Source: Enterobacter cloacae subsp. cloacae ATCC 13047
GTDB lineage: Bacteria; Pseudomonadota; Gammaproteobacteria; Enterobacterales; Enterobacteriaceae
Direction of reading: 5' to 3'
Length of the DNA: 64,000 nucleotides
NCBI RefSeq assembly: GCF_000025565.1
Contig: NC_014121.1
Location: 2,604,001-2,668,000 of the forward strand
The first letter of the stretch is position 1; each line of letters starts with the position of its first letter. Positions 35,681-44,697 of the stretch are shown piece after piece. A program made the translations under genes and the position numbers. The notes below the pieces were generated by a model. It saw only the letters and a program-made list of their open reading frames with translations. It was not told the DNA's origin and did no database searches.

Positions 35681-35841
35681 GTGTATGTACTCCTCAATGA
35701 AAATCGTCCTTGAGGGGTAAAAGCGCTCCATTAAAGCAAACGTAGTTTCACGTTCCGGAACTTAGTTGCTCAGTTCCTGTTATCAGCATAGCTCAACGGT
35801 GAAGGCCTGCCACATTGGCAAATCATTGATTTTATGAATGA

Positions 35842-36174
35842 TTAAAGCCTCTTCTCCGGCGGTGACCACTGCTGTGATAAATGAAGCGATTTACCATCAG
35901 AGACGGTGACAATAATGTTCACCGTATCCCCCGTACCAATATTTAAACTCAGCCGCATTAAATCGATCGTCTGATTAGCGGGGATAAAAAGCCTGTTTTG
36001 CTGGCGTGATGTACTTTGGCCACTCTGCCCTTCCCGTTCAGCCACGATTTGTACCTGACAATCACACGGCGTTGTCAGCGTAACCTGGGGAATAATGGTG
36101 GTCATATCGCCCTGCTGCGATGTGTTAAACGTTATTTGACTGGAAAGCGCGGCAAGGAGAATTAAGGTATTCAT
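35842..36174 (-). CDS. csgC: Curli assembly inhibitor CsgC
   Basis: 110 residues, E. coli length, with a very short signal peptide (MNTLILLAALSSQ) and the CxC motif (PCDCQVQ). CsgC is a periplasmic Ig-like chaperone that stops CsgA from forming amyloid too early. It follows csgA and its terminator, 61 bp downstream. Confidence 0.95.
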   Translation of the reverse strand: MNTLILLAALSSQITFNTSQQGDMTTIIPQVTLTTPCDCQVQIVAEREGQSGQSTSRQQNRLFIPANQTIDLMRLSLNIGTGDTVNIIVTVSDGKSLHLSQQWSPPEKRL

Positions 36175-36185
36175 GATGCACTCCC

Positions 36186-36219
36186 GAAAAAAAACAGGGC
36201 TGAGGCCCTGTTTTTTTGT
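36186..36219 (-). terminator. Terminator/attenuator after csgA
   Basis: AAAAAACAGGGC, loop TGAG, GCCCTGTTTTTT: symmetrical with A- and T-runs, between csgA and csgC. It would limit csgC expression relative to csgBA. Confidence 0.9.
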
Positions 36220-36235
36220 AGCACAGATTTCAGTA

Positions 36236-36691
36236 TTAATACTGATAAGCTGCAGCGTGGTTACCAAAACCAATCTGGGTAACATTGACCGTAGAATTAG
36301 ACGCAGTCTGATCAACCATTGCGCCGTTAAATCCACCGTACTGGCTCACATTCATTGTAGAGTCGTGACTGTTCCATTGATCAAGCGTTGCGCTGTTGGC
36401 AAAACCATTCTGAGTCAGAGAGATGGTGCTGTCGTCAGAACCTTGTCCAACATCTGCGCCATTACCGCCACCACTCTGGCTAATAGACAGCGTTGAATCT
36501 CTGGCATTGGTCTGCAAGGCGACAGCTGAGTTACCGCCACCGTTCTGGTAAATATTCAGGGTTGAATTTGGGCCATCACCGCCTTGACCATGACCGTGTC
36601 CATGGCCCCAGCCACCTTGATCAATGAGACCGGCCATAGCACTACCAGAAACGACGATTGCTGCAAGAGCTGCCACTTTGATAAATTTCAT
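36236..36691 (-). CDS. csgA: Major curlin subunit CsgA
   Basis: 151 residues. After the signal peptide (ending GSAMA) comes an N-terminal targeting segment unusual for alternating His-Gly (GHGHGHG). Five curlin repeats of the SxxxxxQxGxxNxAxxxQ type follow (starting near STLNIYQNGGGN, STLSISQSGGGN, STISLTQNGFAN, STMNVSQYGGFN and STVNVTQIGFGN). It forms the extracellular amyloid fibre, nucleated by CsgB and exported through CsgG. Confidence 0.97.
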   Translation of the reverse strand: MKFIKVAALAAIVVSGSAMAGLIDQGGWGHGHGHGQGGDGPNSTLNIYQNGGGNSAVALQTNARDSTLSISQSGGGNGADVGQGSDDSTISLTQNGFANSATLDQWNSHDSTMNVSQYGGFNGAMVDQTASNSTVNVTQIGFGNHAAAYQY

Positions 36692-36732
36692 GGTAAAACC
36701 CCCATCGGATTGATTAAAGTCGCCGCGAATAA

Positions 36733-37188
36733 CTAACGTTGAATAACGCGAATTGCCATTTGCGACTGTTTTTGCACTACAACTGCGTTTTTCTGTGTAC
36801 CGTACTGCGTGATGCTTGCCCTATTACCCGACCCTTTCTGGATAATTTTCGCACTATTACCAAATCCGTCCTGCGTAATATCTGCATCATTCGCAAAGCC
36901 GCTCTGAGCAATATACGCAATATTATAAGTCCCTGATTGATCAACCCGCGCCCTGTTACCTGACCCATCCTGGGAAACGATGGACAATAATTTTGAACCG
37001 TCCTGGCGCACCTGAGCGTCATTAAGTACACCCTGTTGACCAATAATGGCTGCCTGATTTAATGATGTACGGCTTAATTCATTTACCGCAAAGTTATATT
37101 CAGAGGTAGCCAAATCTGAATTCGCCGCGGTGACAACCCCAGGCGCTCCCAGTAATGTAAACATCATAAATAACGATGTGTTTTTCAT
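36733..37188 (-). CDS. csgB: Minor curlin / nucleator CsgB
   Basis: 151 residues with a signal peptide and five less regular curlin repeats (for example NAAIIGQQGVLNDAQVRQ, IAYIAQSGFANDADITQ, SAKIIQKGSGNRASITQ). The C-terminal repeat is basic (KNAVVVQKQSQMAIRVIQR), a feature needed for surface anchoring in E. coli. First gene of csgBA, 41 bp before csgA. Confidence 0.97.
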   Translation of the reverse strand: MKNTSLFMMFTLLGAPGVVTAANSDLATSEYNFAVNELSRTSLNQAAIIGQQGVLNDAQVRQDGSKLLSIVSQDGSGNRARVDQSGTYNIAYIAQSGFANDADITQDGFGNSAKIIQKGSGNRASITQYGTQKNAVVVQKQSQMAIRVIQR

Positions 37189-37932
37189 GTTGCCACCCTG
37201 GACCTGGCTGTTTTAAAAGACTTCAGGTTAGAACAACGCATATTTTATTAACGCGTCGTTACGGTGAAGAGTATGTCTGCCGAAACACGTTAAATATCTC
37301 ACCCGCGCGGCTTATTTTTATTTTTCAGGTCACCTCAAAGTAGTAATCCCTGAACAAAAATAGCGATAAGCGAAGCCATTTAATTTTTATAAAGCCTTAT
37401 CCCTCGCAAATGGGTGAAACATCGCAGCGGCTGTTCCGACGCGAGAGAGGAAGGGTTAAACGTAACGACAGGATGACATTAACGTTAACGTGTGACACAA
37501 GACGCGATTTCTTAAGGCGAAGCGGCATTCATTCCGTAGGTTAGATTTTTTTTGAAACTCATACTTTAAAATTTCTGAAAAAGAATAGCATAAAAACATT
37601 AAAATCAGTCGCATATAAATATTTGTATGATTTTTAAAATCTGTGCATCATTATTTAGCTGTACAACTTTTTCATCAATTAAAGGCTTTCAAGAAGGTAC
37701 TTATTCATAAATTAATATTGATTTTTACATCTTGTTACACGTTTAACACTTGCTTTAAACTTCGTAAAAGCTAGATTGAAATTAGATGTACGAAATTCGT
37801 TTTATATTTTCCTCCCCTGTGGAGGTTATGGTTTGATTCTACACACAGCAGCGCAACATCTGTCAGTACTTCTGGTGTCCTCTTTTCGCAGGAGGACAAC
37901 TGCCAGGTGTCATAAAAAAGTGGGGTTTCATC
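37189..37932. promoter_or_regulatory. Divergent curli control region (csgBA / csgDEFG)
   Basis: 744 bp of AT-rich sequence without a gene. It holds both curli promoters, a CsgD box (37295-37305) and the csgD leader, which can fold a CCTCC/GGAGG hairpin (37811-37825). In E. coli this region binds CsgD, OmpR, IHF, H-NS, RstA and CpxR, and the leader is targeted by several small RNAs (OmrA/B, McaS, RprA). Individual sites other than the CsgD box were not assigned. Confidence 0.85.
37295..37305 (-). promoter_or_regulatory. CsgD box upstream of csgBA
   Basis: On the minus strand CGGGTGAGATA fits the CsgD consensus CGGGKGAKNKA exactly and lies about 107 bp before the csgB ATG. Confidence 0.8.
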
Positions 37933-38583
37933 ATGTATAATGAAGTCCATAGTTTACATGGTCATACATTACTGTTGATCACAAAACCTTCTTTGCAGGC
38001 GACCGCTTTATTACAACATTTAAAGCAATCTTTATCCCTGAACGGAAAATTGCATAATATTCAACGTTCTTTCGATGATATTGCACCTGGCAGCATTATT
38101 CTTTTCGATATGATGGAAGCGGATAAAAAGCTCATCCATTACTGGCAAGATACTTTGAGCAGGAAAAACAATAACATCCGCGTGTTATTATTGAATACGC
38201 CTGACGAGTATCCTTTCCGGGACATTGAAAGTTGGCCGCATATCAATGGCGTGTTCTACGTCACTGAAGAAGAGAATCGGGTGGTAGAAGGCCTGCAAGG
38301 TATCTTGCGAGGAGAGTGTTATTTTTCGCAAAAGCTGGCCAGCTACCTTATCACGCACTCCGGAAATTACCGCTACAACAGTTCAGAGTCAGCACTGCTA
38401 ACGCACCGCGAGAAAGAGATCCTGAACAAATTACGCATTGGTGCTTCAAATATTGAAATCGCCCGTTCGTTATTTATCAGCGAAAATACGGTAAAGACGC
38501 ACCTTTATAATCTTTTCAAGAAGATAGCTGTTAAAAACCGAACTCAGGCGGTTTCATGGGCAAACGATAACCTCAGGCGTTAA
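37933..38583 (+). CDS. csgD: Biofilm master regulator CsgD
   Basis: 216 residues, E. coli length, starting [17 protein letters not shown]. An N-terminal receiver-like domain is followed by a LuxR/FixJ helix-turn-helix ([52 protein letters not shown]). It activates csgBA and cellulose synthesis genes. Weak Shine-Dalgarno (GGGGTTTC), consistent with the tight leader control known for csgD. csgE follows after 4 bp. Confidence 0.97.
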   Translation: MYNEVHSLHGHTLLLITKPSLQATALLQHLKQSLSLNGKLHNIQRSFDDIAPGSIILFDMMEADKKLIHYWQDTLSRKNNNIRVLLLNTPDEYPFRDIESWPHINGVFYVTEEENRVVEGLQGILRGECYFSQKLASYLITHSGNYRYNSSESALLTHREKEILNKLRIGASNIEIARSLFISENTVKTHLYNLFKKIAVKNRTQAVSWANDNLRR

Positions 38584-38587
38584 TCAC

Positions 38588-38977
38588 ATGAAACGCACCA
38601 TGAGTTGGATTGCCGCAGCGGGCTTTCTGCTCGCTGCCGGGAACCTGAAGGCCGTCGAGGTCGAAGTTCCCGGATTGTTAACGGACCATACCGTCTCTTC
38701 TGTCGGACACAATTTTTATCGTGCCTTCAGTGATAAATGGGACAGTACGTATCCTGGAAATATAACAATCAACGAGCGGCCCAGTGCTCGATGGGGAAGT
38801 TGGATAACAATAACGGCTAATCAGTTCGTTATTTATCAAACATTTTTATTTCCCACCAAAATAGACTTCGATAAAAACGTAGCCTTGGCGCTGGCGCAAT
38901 CAGAAGACGCTATTAATCGCATGCAAATAGACAAAGCGCTATTAAGCACTAGTGATTTAGCAAAAGACGAGTTCTAG
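38588..38977 (+). CDS. csgE: Curli secretion specificity factor CsgE
   Basis: 129 residues with a signal peptide ending NLKA. The mature protein ([29 protein letters not shown]) matches the family. It is a periplasmic cap on the CsgG pore that directs CsgA to it. Confidence 0.96.
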   Translation: MKRTMSWIAAAGFLLAAGNLKAVEVEVPGLLTDHTVSSVGHNFYRAFSDKWDSTYPGNITINERPSARWGSWITITANQFVIYQTFLFPTKIDFDKNVALALAQSEDAINRMQIDKALLSTSDLAKDEF

Positions 38978-39000
38978 CGAACCTATATCCGGAGGCTGTC

Positions 39001-39414
39001 ATGCGTATTGCATATGCAGTTGTTTCGATAATGCTCATCACCCCATTAAGCTGGGCCGGGAATATGACATTCCAGTTCCGTAATCCCAACTTTGGTGGTA
39101 ACCCGAATAATGGGGCGTTCATGTTGAATGAAGCCCAGGCGCAAAATTCTTATAAAGATCCCAGCTTCAAGGATTTTAGCGTGGATACGCCATCTGCACT
39201 GGACAACTTCACCCAGGCGATCCAGTCGCAAATTTTGGGCGGTTTGCTGACCAATATCAACACCGGCAAACCCGGCCGCATGGTGACCAATGACTTCATT
39301 GTCGATATCGCCAACAGGGACGGGCAGCTCCAGTTGAATGTTACCGATCGTAAAACCGGAAAAACCTCAACCATTCAGGTTTCCGGTTTACAAAATAACT
39401 CGACTGACTTTTGA
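39001..39414 (+). CDS. csgF: Curli assembly factor CsgF
   Basis: 137 residues with a signal peptide ending SWAG. The mature N-terminus [20 protein letters not shown] inserts into the CsgG channel in E. coli. CsgF couples secretion to CsgB nucleation at the surface. GGAGG precedes the start. Confidence 0.96.
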   Translation: MRIAYAVVSIMLITPLSWAGNMTFQFRNPNFGGNPNNGAFMLNEAQAQNSYKDPSFKDFSVDTPSALDNFTQAIQSQILGGLLTNINTGKPGRMVTNDFIVDIANRDGQLQLNVTDRKTGKTSTIQVSGLQNNSTDF

Positions 39415-39440
39415 ACAACCCCAAAATAAGGACAACGATC

Positions 39441-40274
39441 ATGCAGCGCTTCCTGATACTTGTTGCAGTGTGCTTATTGAGCGGTTGTTTAACTGCTCCA
39501 CCTAAAGAAGCTGCAAAACCGACATTAATGCCTCGGGCTCAAAGTTATCGTGATTTAACCCATTTGCCTGCCCCGACAGGTAAAATATTTGTCTCCGTCT
39601 ACAACATTCAGGATGAAACCGGGCAATTTAAACCTTACCCGGCAAGTAACTTCTCTACGGCCGTACCGCAAAGCGCCACCGCCATGCTGGTGACCGCGCT
39701 GAAAGATTCGCGCTGGTTTATTCCTCTGGAACGTCAGGGGCTGCAAAACCTGTTAAATGAACGAAAAATTATTCGTGCGGCGCAGGAGAATGGTACCGTT
39801 GCAGATAATAACCGCATGCCGTTGCAATCTCTGGCTGCGGCGAACGTTATGATTGAAGGGTCGATTATCGGTTACGAAAGTAACGTGAAATCTGGCGGTG
39901 CTGGCGCACGTTATTTCGGTATCGGTGCAGATACGCAGTATCAGCTCGACCAAATTGCCGTTAACCTGCGTGTCGTTAACGTCAGTACCGGGGAAGTGCT
40001 CTCTTCGGTAACCACCAGCAAAACCATACTCTCTTATGAAGTGCAGGCCGGGGTGTTCCGCTTCATTGACTATCAGCGTCTGCTGGAGGGTGAAATCGGT
40101 TATACCTCTAACGAGCCGGTGATGATGTGCCTGATGTCAGCCATTGAAACCGGAGTTATCTTCCTGATAAATGATGGTATCGACCGCGGGCTGTGGGATC
40201 TGCAAAACAAAGCAGACGTGCAAAACCCGGTACTGGTGAAATACCACGATATGTCGGTTCCTCCGGAATCCTGA
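39441..40274 (+). CDS. csgG: Curli secretion channel lipoprotein CsgG
   Basis: 277 residues from MQRFLILVAVCLLSGC, the E. coli length, with lipobox Cys16. The channel constriction residues Tyr, Asn and Phe lie in the PYPASNFSTAVPQ stretch. A nonamer of CsgG forms the outer-membrane curlin pore. The gene starts 26 bp after csgF. Confidence 0.97.
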   Translation: MQRFLILVAVCLLSGCLTAPPKEAAKPTLMPRAQSYRDLTHLPAPTGKIFVSVYNIQDETGQFKPYPASNFSTAVPQSATAMLVTALKDSRWFIPLERQGLQNLLNERKIIRAAQENGTVADNNRMPLQSLAAANVMIEGSIIGYESNVKSGGAGARYFGIGADTQYQLDQIAVNLRVVNVSTGEVLSSVTTSKTILSYEVQAGVFRFIDYQRLLEGEIGYTSNEPVMMCLMSAIETGVIFLINDGIDRGLWDLQNKADVQNPVLVKYHDMSVPPES

Positions 40275-40286
40275 CAGGACGCGCAT

Positions 40287-40320
40287 AAAAAAGGCGAGAT
40301 AGTTATCTCGCCTTTTTTTA
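40287..40320. terminator. Bidirectional terminator between csgG and ycdZ
   Basis: AAAAAAGGCGAGAT, loop AGTT, ATCTCGCCTTTTTTT, placed between two convergent stop codons. Confidence 0.93.
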
Positions 40321-40800
40321 TTCACTCACCGCTGGCACGTTTTGCGCTTTTTCTCGTCGTGCCGCCAGCCACAGACCACTGTTCTTCATGGCATAGCCAA
40401 ACAGCAACCCCAGCGCCAGCGAGGGGACCACCAGCTTCCAGTCACCCTGCCCCGCAAAGGTGGCACACGCCCCCATAAACGTGCCGGGTACAAACGACAG
40501 CAACAGATGCTTTGCCTGAACGCACATCAAAAAGGCGACCACGCCCGTCATGATATAGCCGAGGATCTCCAGATGCGGAGCGAGCGCACTGCCCTTCATG
40601 ATAACCAGCGCCCAGATAACGCCGCTCATCAGCGTGCAGCCTGAGATAAAAAGCCCTTTGATCCCACCCTGCGGGCAGGCGAAGTAGGCCGTGCAGCCGA
40701 GAAATCCAGCCCAGCTGAACAGTCCGAGAGAGACGGCCACCCATCCCCAAAGTCCGGAGAGGATACCTGTTGTGAGTGCGATACAAAGTAATATGTTCAT
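40318..40800 (-). CDS. ycdZ: YcdZ inner-membrane protein (DUF1097)
   Basis: 160 residues from MNILLCIALTTGILSGLWGWVAV (E. coli 163); the frame is open 16 codons upstream without similarity. Four to five spans, with the conserved GCTAYFACPQGGIKGL and FGYAMKNSGLWLA segments. Function unknown. Confidence 0.92.
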   Translation of the reverse strand: MNILLCIALTTGILSGLWGWVAVSLGLFSWAGFLGCTAYFACPQGGIKGLFISGCTLMSGVIWALVIMKGSALAPHLEILGYIMTGVVAFLMCVQAKHLLLSFVPGTFMGACATFAGQGDWKLVVPSLALGLLFGYAMKNSGLWLAARREKAQNVPAVSE

Positions 40801-40896
40801 GGCGCGCATCTTAGCAGAAGCGCGCCATGGAAATGAGATCAGAAGCACATTATATGCAAGATGATGCGTTGCGTTGCAGAACTAATGTGATCATGA

Positions 40897-41451
40897 TCAC
40901 TCTTCATTCTCTTCTTCCAGCTCATCCCACATTGCAGCGATGGCGTCACGCGTCAGGGGAGCCAGCGTTCTCCAGAATGGCGAGGTGGCATGCGCTTCAA
41001 CTTTCCCAAGGAATGTCCCGACCCACGGCAGCAGGTACATTTCGAACAAGGTTTCGATGGCTTCGTTCTCATCGTCACCGGCGTGGTCCTCAATCCAGGA
41101 TGCGGCCAGCAGCAGCGTACCGATATGATCGGCAGGCGTGTCGGTCAGCGGCATGCCGCGCTCTGAAAGAAAAGCGCGCACTTCCGCTTCCGTTGCCCCT
41201 TCCTGCCAGGCAGAGCGGTAAGGTGAAACACGGCACTCTTCCCCCACAAACAGCGCGTTGTAATCTGTGGAGATTTGCTGCATGTCGCAGCTTTTCTGCA
41301 GGCGCTCCAGTAAATCATCCTGTTCCAGCGGCCAGTTCTGCGCCAGTTTCCCTTCACGAATTAATGTAAAGAGCGGGACCAGCAGCGGGTCTTGAGGCTG
41401 GCGGTAGTACAGCGTACCCAGCACGCGGCAAAGGATGGAAAACTCATTCAT
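40897..41451 (-). CDS. ycdY: YcdY, TorD/DMSO-reductase-chaperone family
   Basis: 184 residues, E. coli length, helical, with the TorD-family segment (EAEVRAFLSERGMPLTDTPADHIGTLLLAASWI). In E. coli YcdY aids zinc loading of the phosphatase YcdX and affects swarming. It lies 20 bp after ycdX in the same unit. Confidence 0.94.
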   Translation of the reverse strand: MNEFSILCRVLGTLYYRQPQDPLLVPLFTLIREGKLAQNWPLEQDDLLERLQKSCDMQQISTDYNALFVGEECRVSPYRSAWQEGATEAEVRAFLSERGMPLTDTPADHIGTLLLAASWIEDHAGDDENEAIETLFEMYLLPWVGTFLGKVEAHATSPFWRTLAPLTRDAIAAMWDELEEENEE

Positions 41452-41471
41452 TTTTTTATTCCATTACACAA

Positions 41472-42209
41472 TTAAAGATCGGCAAATTCGGCAATCGGTT
41501 CCATTCCGCGCGACTCAAGGAAATCGAGCATGCGACGAGGGGTCACGTTCAGGATTTGCGCTTCCGGGAAGTTAACATCATTCAGCACTTTCAGGCACTC
41601 GCTGAAATCACCCAGTGTGAACGCAGTATGGGAATCTGAACCCAGCGCCACCATGCCTCCTGCATCACGCACTGCGGCCGCCACTTCGCGGCAGTTCGCT
41701 TCACTGCCCTTACGCGAGTGCACGAAGGAGGAGTTGTTAATCTCCAGCGCCACGTGATGCGTCGCTGCCGCCTGCGCGACAGCCTGAATATCGATTGGGT
41801 ACTTCGGGTTGCCGGGGTGGCTAATAATATGCACGTTGCCGCTGGCAATGGTGGCAATCATCGCCGCGGTGTTGGTCTCTTTATCCTGAGGCGCAAAGAC
41901 AGGTTCATGGAAACCGGCGAGAATAAGGTCAAGAGATGTCAGCATCGGGCCGGTGCAGTCGATCTCACCGTCGGTATTTTTAATGTTCGCCTCAATGCCA
42001 CGCAGTATCCCAATACCGTCCACCAAGCGTGGCCAGATCCGCATATTCACAAAATGCCAGTAGTGCGGCGCATCCGCCATATCCGGGCCATGATCGGTGA
42101 TCGCAAAAAGCCTGATGTCCTTGAGCTTCGCTTGTGCAATGTAATCATGGAGGTTGCTATACGCGTGGGTGCTGGCGACGGTGTGCATATGCAGGTCAAC
42201 GGGATACAT
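41472..42209 (-). CDS. ycdX: PHP-domain phosphatase YcdX
   Basis: 245 residues. Metal ligands typical of PHP enzymes are present: [11 protein letters not shown] near the N-terminus, [18 protein letters not shown] and GSDSHTAF. It is a trinuclear zinc phosphatase needed for normal swarming in E. coli. Gene order ycdX-ycdY-ycdZ is conserved. Confidence 0.95.
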   Translation of the reverse strand: MYPVDLHMHTVASTHAYSNLHDYIAQAKLKDIRLFAITDHGPDMADAPHYWHFVNMRIWPRLVDGIGILRGIEANIKNTDGEIDCTGPMLTSLDLILAGFHEPVFAPQDKETNTAAMIATIASGNVHIISHPGNPKYPIDIQAVAQAAATHHVALEINNSSFVHSRKGSEANCREVAAAVRDAGGMVALGSDSHTAFTLGDFSECLKVLNDVNFPEAQILNVTPRRMLDFLESRGMEPIAEFADL

Positions 42210-42267
42210 CTCTCTCTCCTTTGCGGTTTTTCCAAAGGATAGCAGTTATCTGCTGCGATTATTAGCA

Positions 42268-42292
42268 AAAACCCGGCTAACGCCGGGTTTCA
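42268..42292 (-). terminator. Terminator after ghrA
   Basis: AAACCCGGC, loop TAAC, GCCGGGTTT; on the minus strand it is followed by TTTGC, and lies directly next to the ghrA stop. Confidence 0.75.
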
Positions 42293-42293
42293 C

Positions 42294-43232
42294 TCAGTAG
42301 CCGCGCGTTCTGTCGACCTGCCCGGTCACCGCGTTGCCCTGCTCTATCTCACTGATGGTGTGCGTAATATAGGCCACCGCCTCTGCCGGACGCGTCACAG
42401 CGGCAACGTGTGGGGTCATCGCCACGCGCGGATGTGCCCACAGCGGGCTCTCTGCCGGCAACGGCTCGCGGCTGTACACATCCAGCATCGCGCCTTTCAC
42501 CTTGCCACCATCAAGAGCTTTGAGGAGATCGGCTTCCACCAGATGAACCCCGCGCGCCAGATTCATCACGTAACTCTGATCGGCCAGCTGATTCATAAGC
42601 GCGCTATTAATAATGCCGACCGTTTCCGCCGTATTCGGCAGCAGATTGATCAGTACGCGCGTCCCCTTCAGAAACGCCGGGAGTTCATCTGTTCCGGCAA
42701 AACTCTCAACGCCAGGATAGTTCTTGCGGCTGCGGCTCCAGCAGCGCAGCGGGAAGCCCCACGGTGCCAGCGCTTCGGCCACTTTTGAGCCGAGCACGCC
42801 CGCCCCGAGAATACCGATGGTAAACTCTTCACGTTGATATTCCGGCAGCGGCTCCCAACGGGATTGCAGTTTTAAGGCCTGATAATCGTCAAAACGTCGG
42901 AACCAGTGCAGCACCTGACTCACGGCATATTCCTGCATTTGCTGGCCCATGCCGGTATCTTCCAGGCGGAACAGGGGGATTTCCTCCGGCAGCATTTCAG
43001 GGTGCGCTTTCAGTTTGCTCAGAATGGAATCCACACCGGCGCCGAGGGCAAAAACGGCCTTCAGCTTGCGCCCCTGGAGCATCTCGACCGGGGGATGCCA
43101 CACCAGCGCGTAGTCTGCATGTTCGTTATCACCGCGCTTCCATTCACGCACACGCGCCCCCGGTAACGCTGCCGAAAGTGCCTTAATCCAGTAAGCCGTA
43201 TCAAAAGTGGGGTGATAGAAGATAATATCCAT
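42294..43232 (-). CDS. ghrA: Glyoxylate/hydroxypyruvate reductase A
   Basis: 312 residues from [15 protein letters not shown], chosen because AGGA is six bases before this ATG; an ATG two codons upstream is too close to it. D-2-hydroxyacid dehydrogenase with the nucleotide fold [16 protein letters not shown], the catalytic Arg in [10 protein letters not shown] and His in [11 protein letters not shown]. It reduces glyoxylate and hydroxypyruvate with NADPH. Confidence 0.96.
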   Translation of the reverse strand: MDIIFYHPTFDTAYWIKALSAALPGARVREWKRGDNEHADYALVWHPPVEMLQGRKLKAVFALGAGVDSILSKLKAHPEMLPEEIPLFRLEDTGMGQQMQEYAVSQVLHWFRRFDDYQALKLQSRWEPLPEYQREEFTIGILGAGVLGSKVAEALAPWGFPLRCWSRSRKNYPGVESFAGTDELPAFLKGTRVLINLLPNTAETVGIINSALMNQLADQSYVMNLARGVHLVEADLLKALDGGKVKGAMLDVYSREPLPAESPLWAHPRVAMTPHVAAVTRPAEAVAYITHTISEIEQGNAVTGQVDRTRGY

Positions 43233-43400
43233 ACTCATTCCTGCCTTTTTTGCGCTGTTTTATTTTCATTTTCAACTGGATTGCCAGCATAACAAATTTA
43301 TCGCCGGACCGCGTTGCCGATAAAAAAGGCGCTTTCAGCACATTTAAGAATCATGTTGTTTGAAGTTTGTCTAAATGCGCTAATTTACTGAAAAAGTGTG

Positions 43401-43429
43401 TTGACGGCTGTTCGGCTTTTCCTTACATT
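43401..43429 (+). promoter_or_regulatory. Promoter of the first tRNA-Ser gene
   Basis: TTGACG, a 17-bp spacer, TACATT, then a GC-rich discriminator (AGCGCCC) typical of stringently controlled stable-RNA genes. Confidence 0.82.
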
Positions 43430-43463
43430 AGCGCCCGTCCCGACAACAACGGGATGACAATAT

Positions 43464-43551
43464 GGTGAGGTGTCCGAGTGGCTGAAGGAGCACGCCTGGA
43501 AAGTGTGTATACGGCAACGTATCGGGGGTTCGAATCCCCCCCTCACCGCCA
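43464..43551 (+). tRNA. serX: tRNA-Ser (anticodon GGA), copy 1
   Basis: 88 nt with CCA encoded. The acceptor stem GGTGAGG pairs with CCTCACC, the discriminator is G, the anticodon loop CTGGAAA holds GGA, and there is a long variable arm as in type II serine tRNAs. It decodes UCC/UCU. Placed next to ghrA like E. coli serX. A second, identical copy is at 46394. Confidence 0.97.
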
Positions 43552-43565
43552 TATTCAAGGCAAGA

Positions 43566-43591
43566 GCTCGTACGAAAGTACGGGCTTTTTT
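43566..43591 (+). terminator. Terminator of tRNA-Ser copy 1
   Basis: GCTCGTAC, GAAA tetraloop, GTACGGGC then T6, 15 bp after the tRNA CCA end. Confidence 0.92.
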
Positions 43592-43646
43592 CTTTTATAG
43601 TCTCCGAAAAGGGGGATGAGAACCTTGAGCCCCCTACGCTCTTCAT

Positions 43647-43672
43647 GTCGGGTGGCGCTGTGCTTACCCGAC
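43647..43672. repeat. REP-like palindrome
   Basis: GTCGGGT...ACCCGAC around GGCGCTGTGCTT, between the tRNA terminator and the LysR gene stop. Confidence 0.65.
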
Positions 43673-43682
43673 CTACATAAAG

Positions 43683-44588
43683 CTACTCTTCAACCATCCG
43701 TGCATACTCTTCTGTAAGAAAATCCACCAGCGCCCTGACGGACGGCAGTAATCCGCGTCTTGATGGATAAACCGCATGAATCACTTCTCTTTTTGGCTCC
43801 CACGCCTCCAGCACCCGAATCAGCTCTCCTGATGCCAGCTGATCTTTCACCATCAGTATCGGCAGTTGCACCACACCGATGCCCGCCATGGCCGCTTCAC
43901 GCAGCGCCAGCATGTCGGTGGTAATCAGGCGCGGGGTAAAATGGATTTCTGCTTTCGCGCCTTCCGGGCCGCATAATTGCCATTTATGGATATGCTTACC
44001 CTCGCCCATACTCAACCCGGGCCAGGCGCTGAGTTCTGACGGCATCGACGGTTTTCCCAGGCGTTCAATCAAGGCCGGGCCCGCGACCAGGCAATGTCCC
44101 CGGTCGGCAAGCACCCGTAATACCAGATCGCTGTCATCAAACGGACGGGGACGCACGCGGATCGCCACATCCACACCCTCCCCCACCAGATCCACCCGCC
44201 GGTTCGTTGCTTCCAGCTGAAGGTTGATCCCGGGATAGCGCACCATAAAGCGCGCCAGCATCGGGCCAACATGCACATGCAACAACGTGACAGGACAGGT
44301 GAGCCTGACGATACCGCGCGGTTCCGCCTGCAGCGCGGCCACGGCTTCTTCCGCTGCTTCCGCTTCAACCATCATGGCTTTGCAGTGTTGATAGAACGTC
44401 TGCCCGACCTCCGTTACCGTAAATTGTCGCGTTGTACGTTGAATTAACCGCACGCCGAGCCGCTCTTCAAGCTGCGCAATACGGCGGCTCAGTCTGGACT
44501 TAGGCAGATCGAGTGCCCGCCCTGCTGCTGCAAAACCACCGTAGTCGACCACTTTCACAAACCACACAAAGTCATTGAGATCCTGCAT
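43683..44588 (-). CDS. LysR-family transcriptional regulator
   Basis: 301 residues. The N-terminal winged helix (MQDLNDFVWFVKVVDYGGFAAAGRALDLPKSRLSRRIAQLEERLGVRLIQR) is that of the CrgA/PP_1262-like subgroup, often acting on quinone, aldehyde or redox stress genes. The C-terminal part is a substrate-binding domain. It is divergent from the pirin and hydrolase genes, with a 109-bp gap, so it probably controls them. Effector unknown. Confidence 0.88.
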   Translation of the reverse strand: MQDLNDFVWFVKVVDYGGFAAAGRALDLPKSRLSRRIAQLEERLGVRLIQRTTRQFTVTEVGQTFYQHCKAMMVEAEAAEEAVAALQAEPRGIVRLTCPVTLLHVHVGPMLARFMVRYPGINLQLEATNRRVDLVGEGVDVAIRVRPRPFDDSDLVLRVLADRGHCLVAGPALIERLGKPSMPSELSAWPGLSMGEGKHIHKWQLCGPEGAKAEIHFTPRLITTDMLALREAAMAGIGVVQLPILMVKDQLASGELIRVLEAWEPKREVIHAVYPSRRGLLPSVRALVDFLTEEYARMVEE

Positions 44589-44697
44589 AAATCCTCATCG
44601 TTCTATTTTCAGAACAGTGAATGCCATTTTCACTCTCTACCGGAACATTAACTCTGAATATAAGCTAATTACATCAACAGAACATCAGGAGTTCATC

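Noticed and set aside
36250..37100. Possible CRISPR or tandem DNA repeat
   Set aside because: The periodic pattern is at protein level (curlin repeats of CsgA and CsgB); the DNA units are not near-identical and have no spacers.
43551..43680. tRNA-Ser 3' end as attachment site of the LysR-pirin cassette
   Set aside because: No integrase gene lies in the cassette and the repeats include whole tRNAs and terminators, so duplication explains it as well; not called as att.
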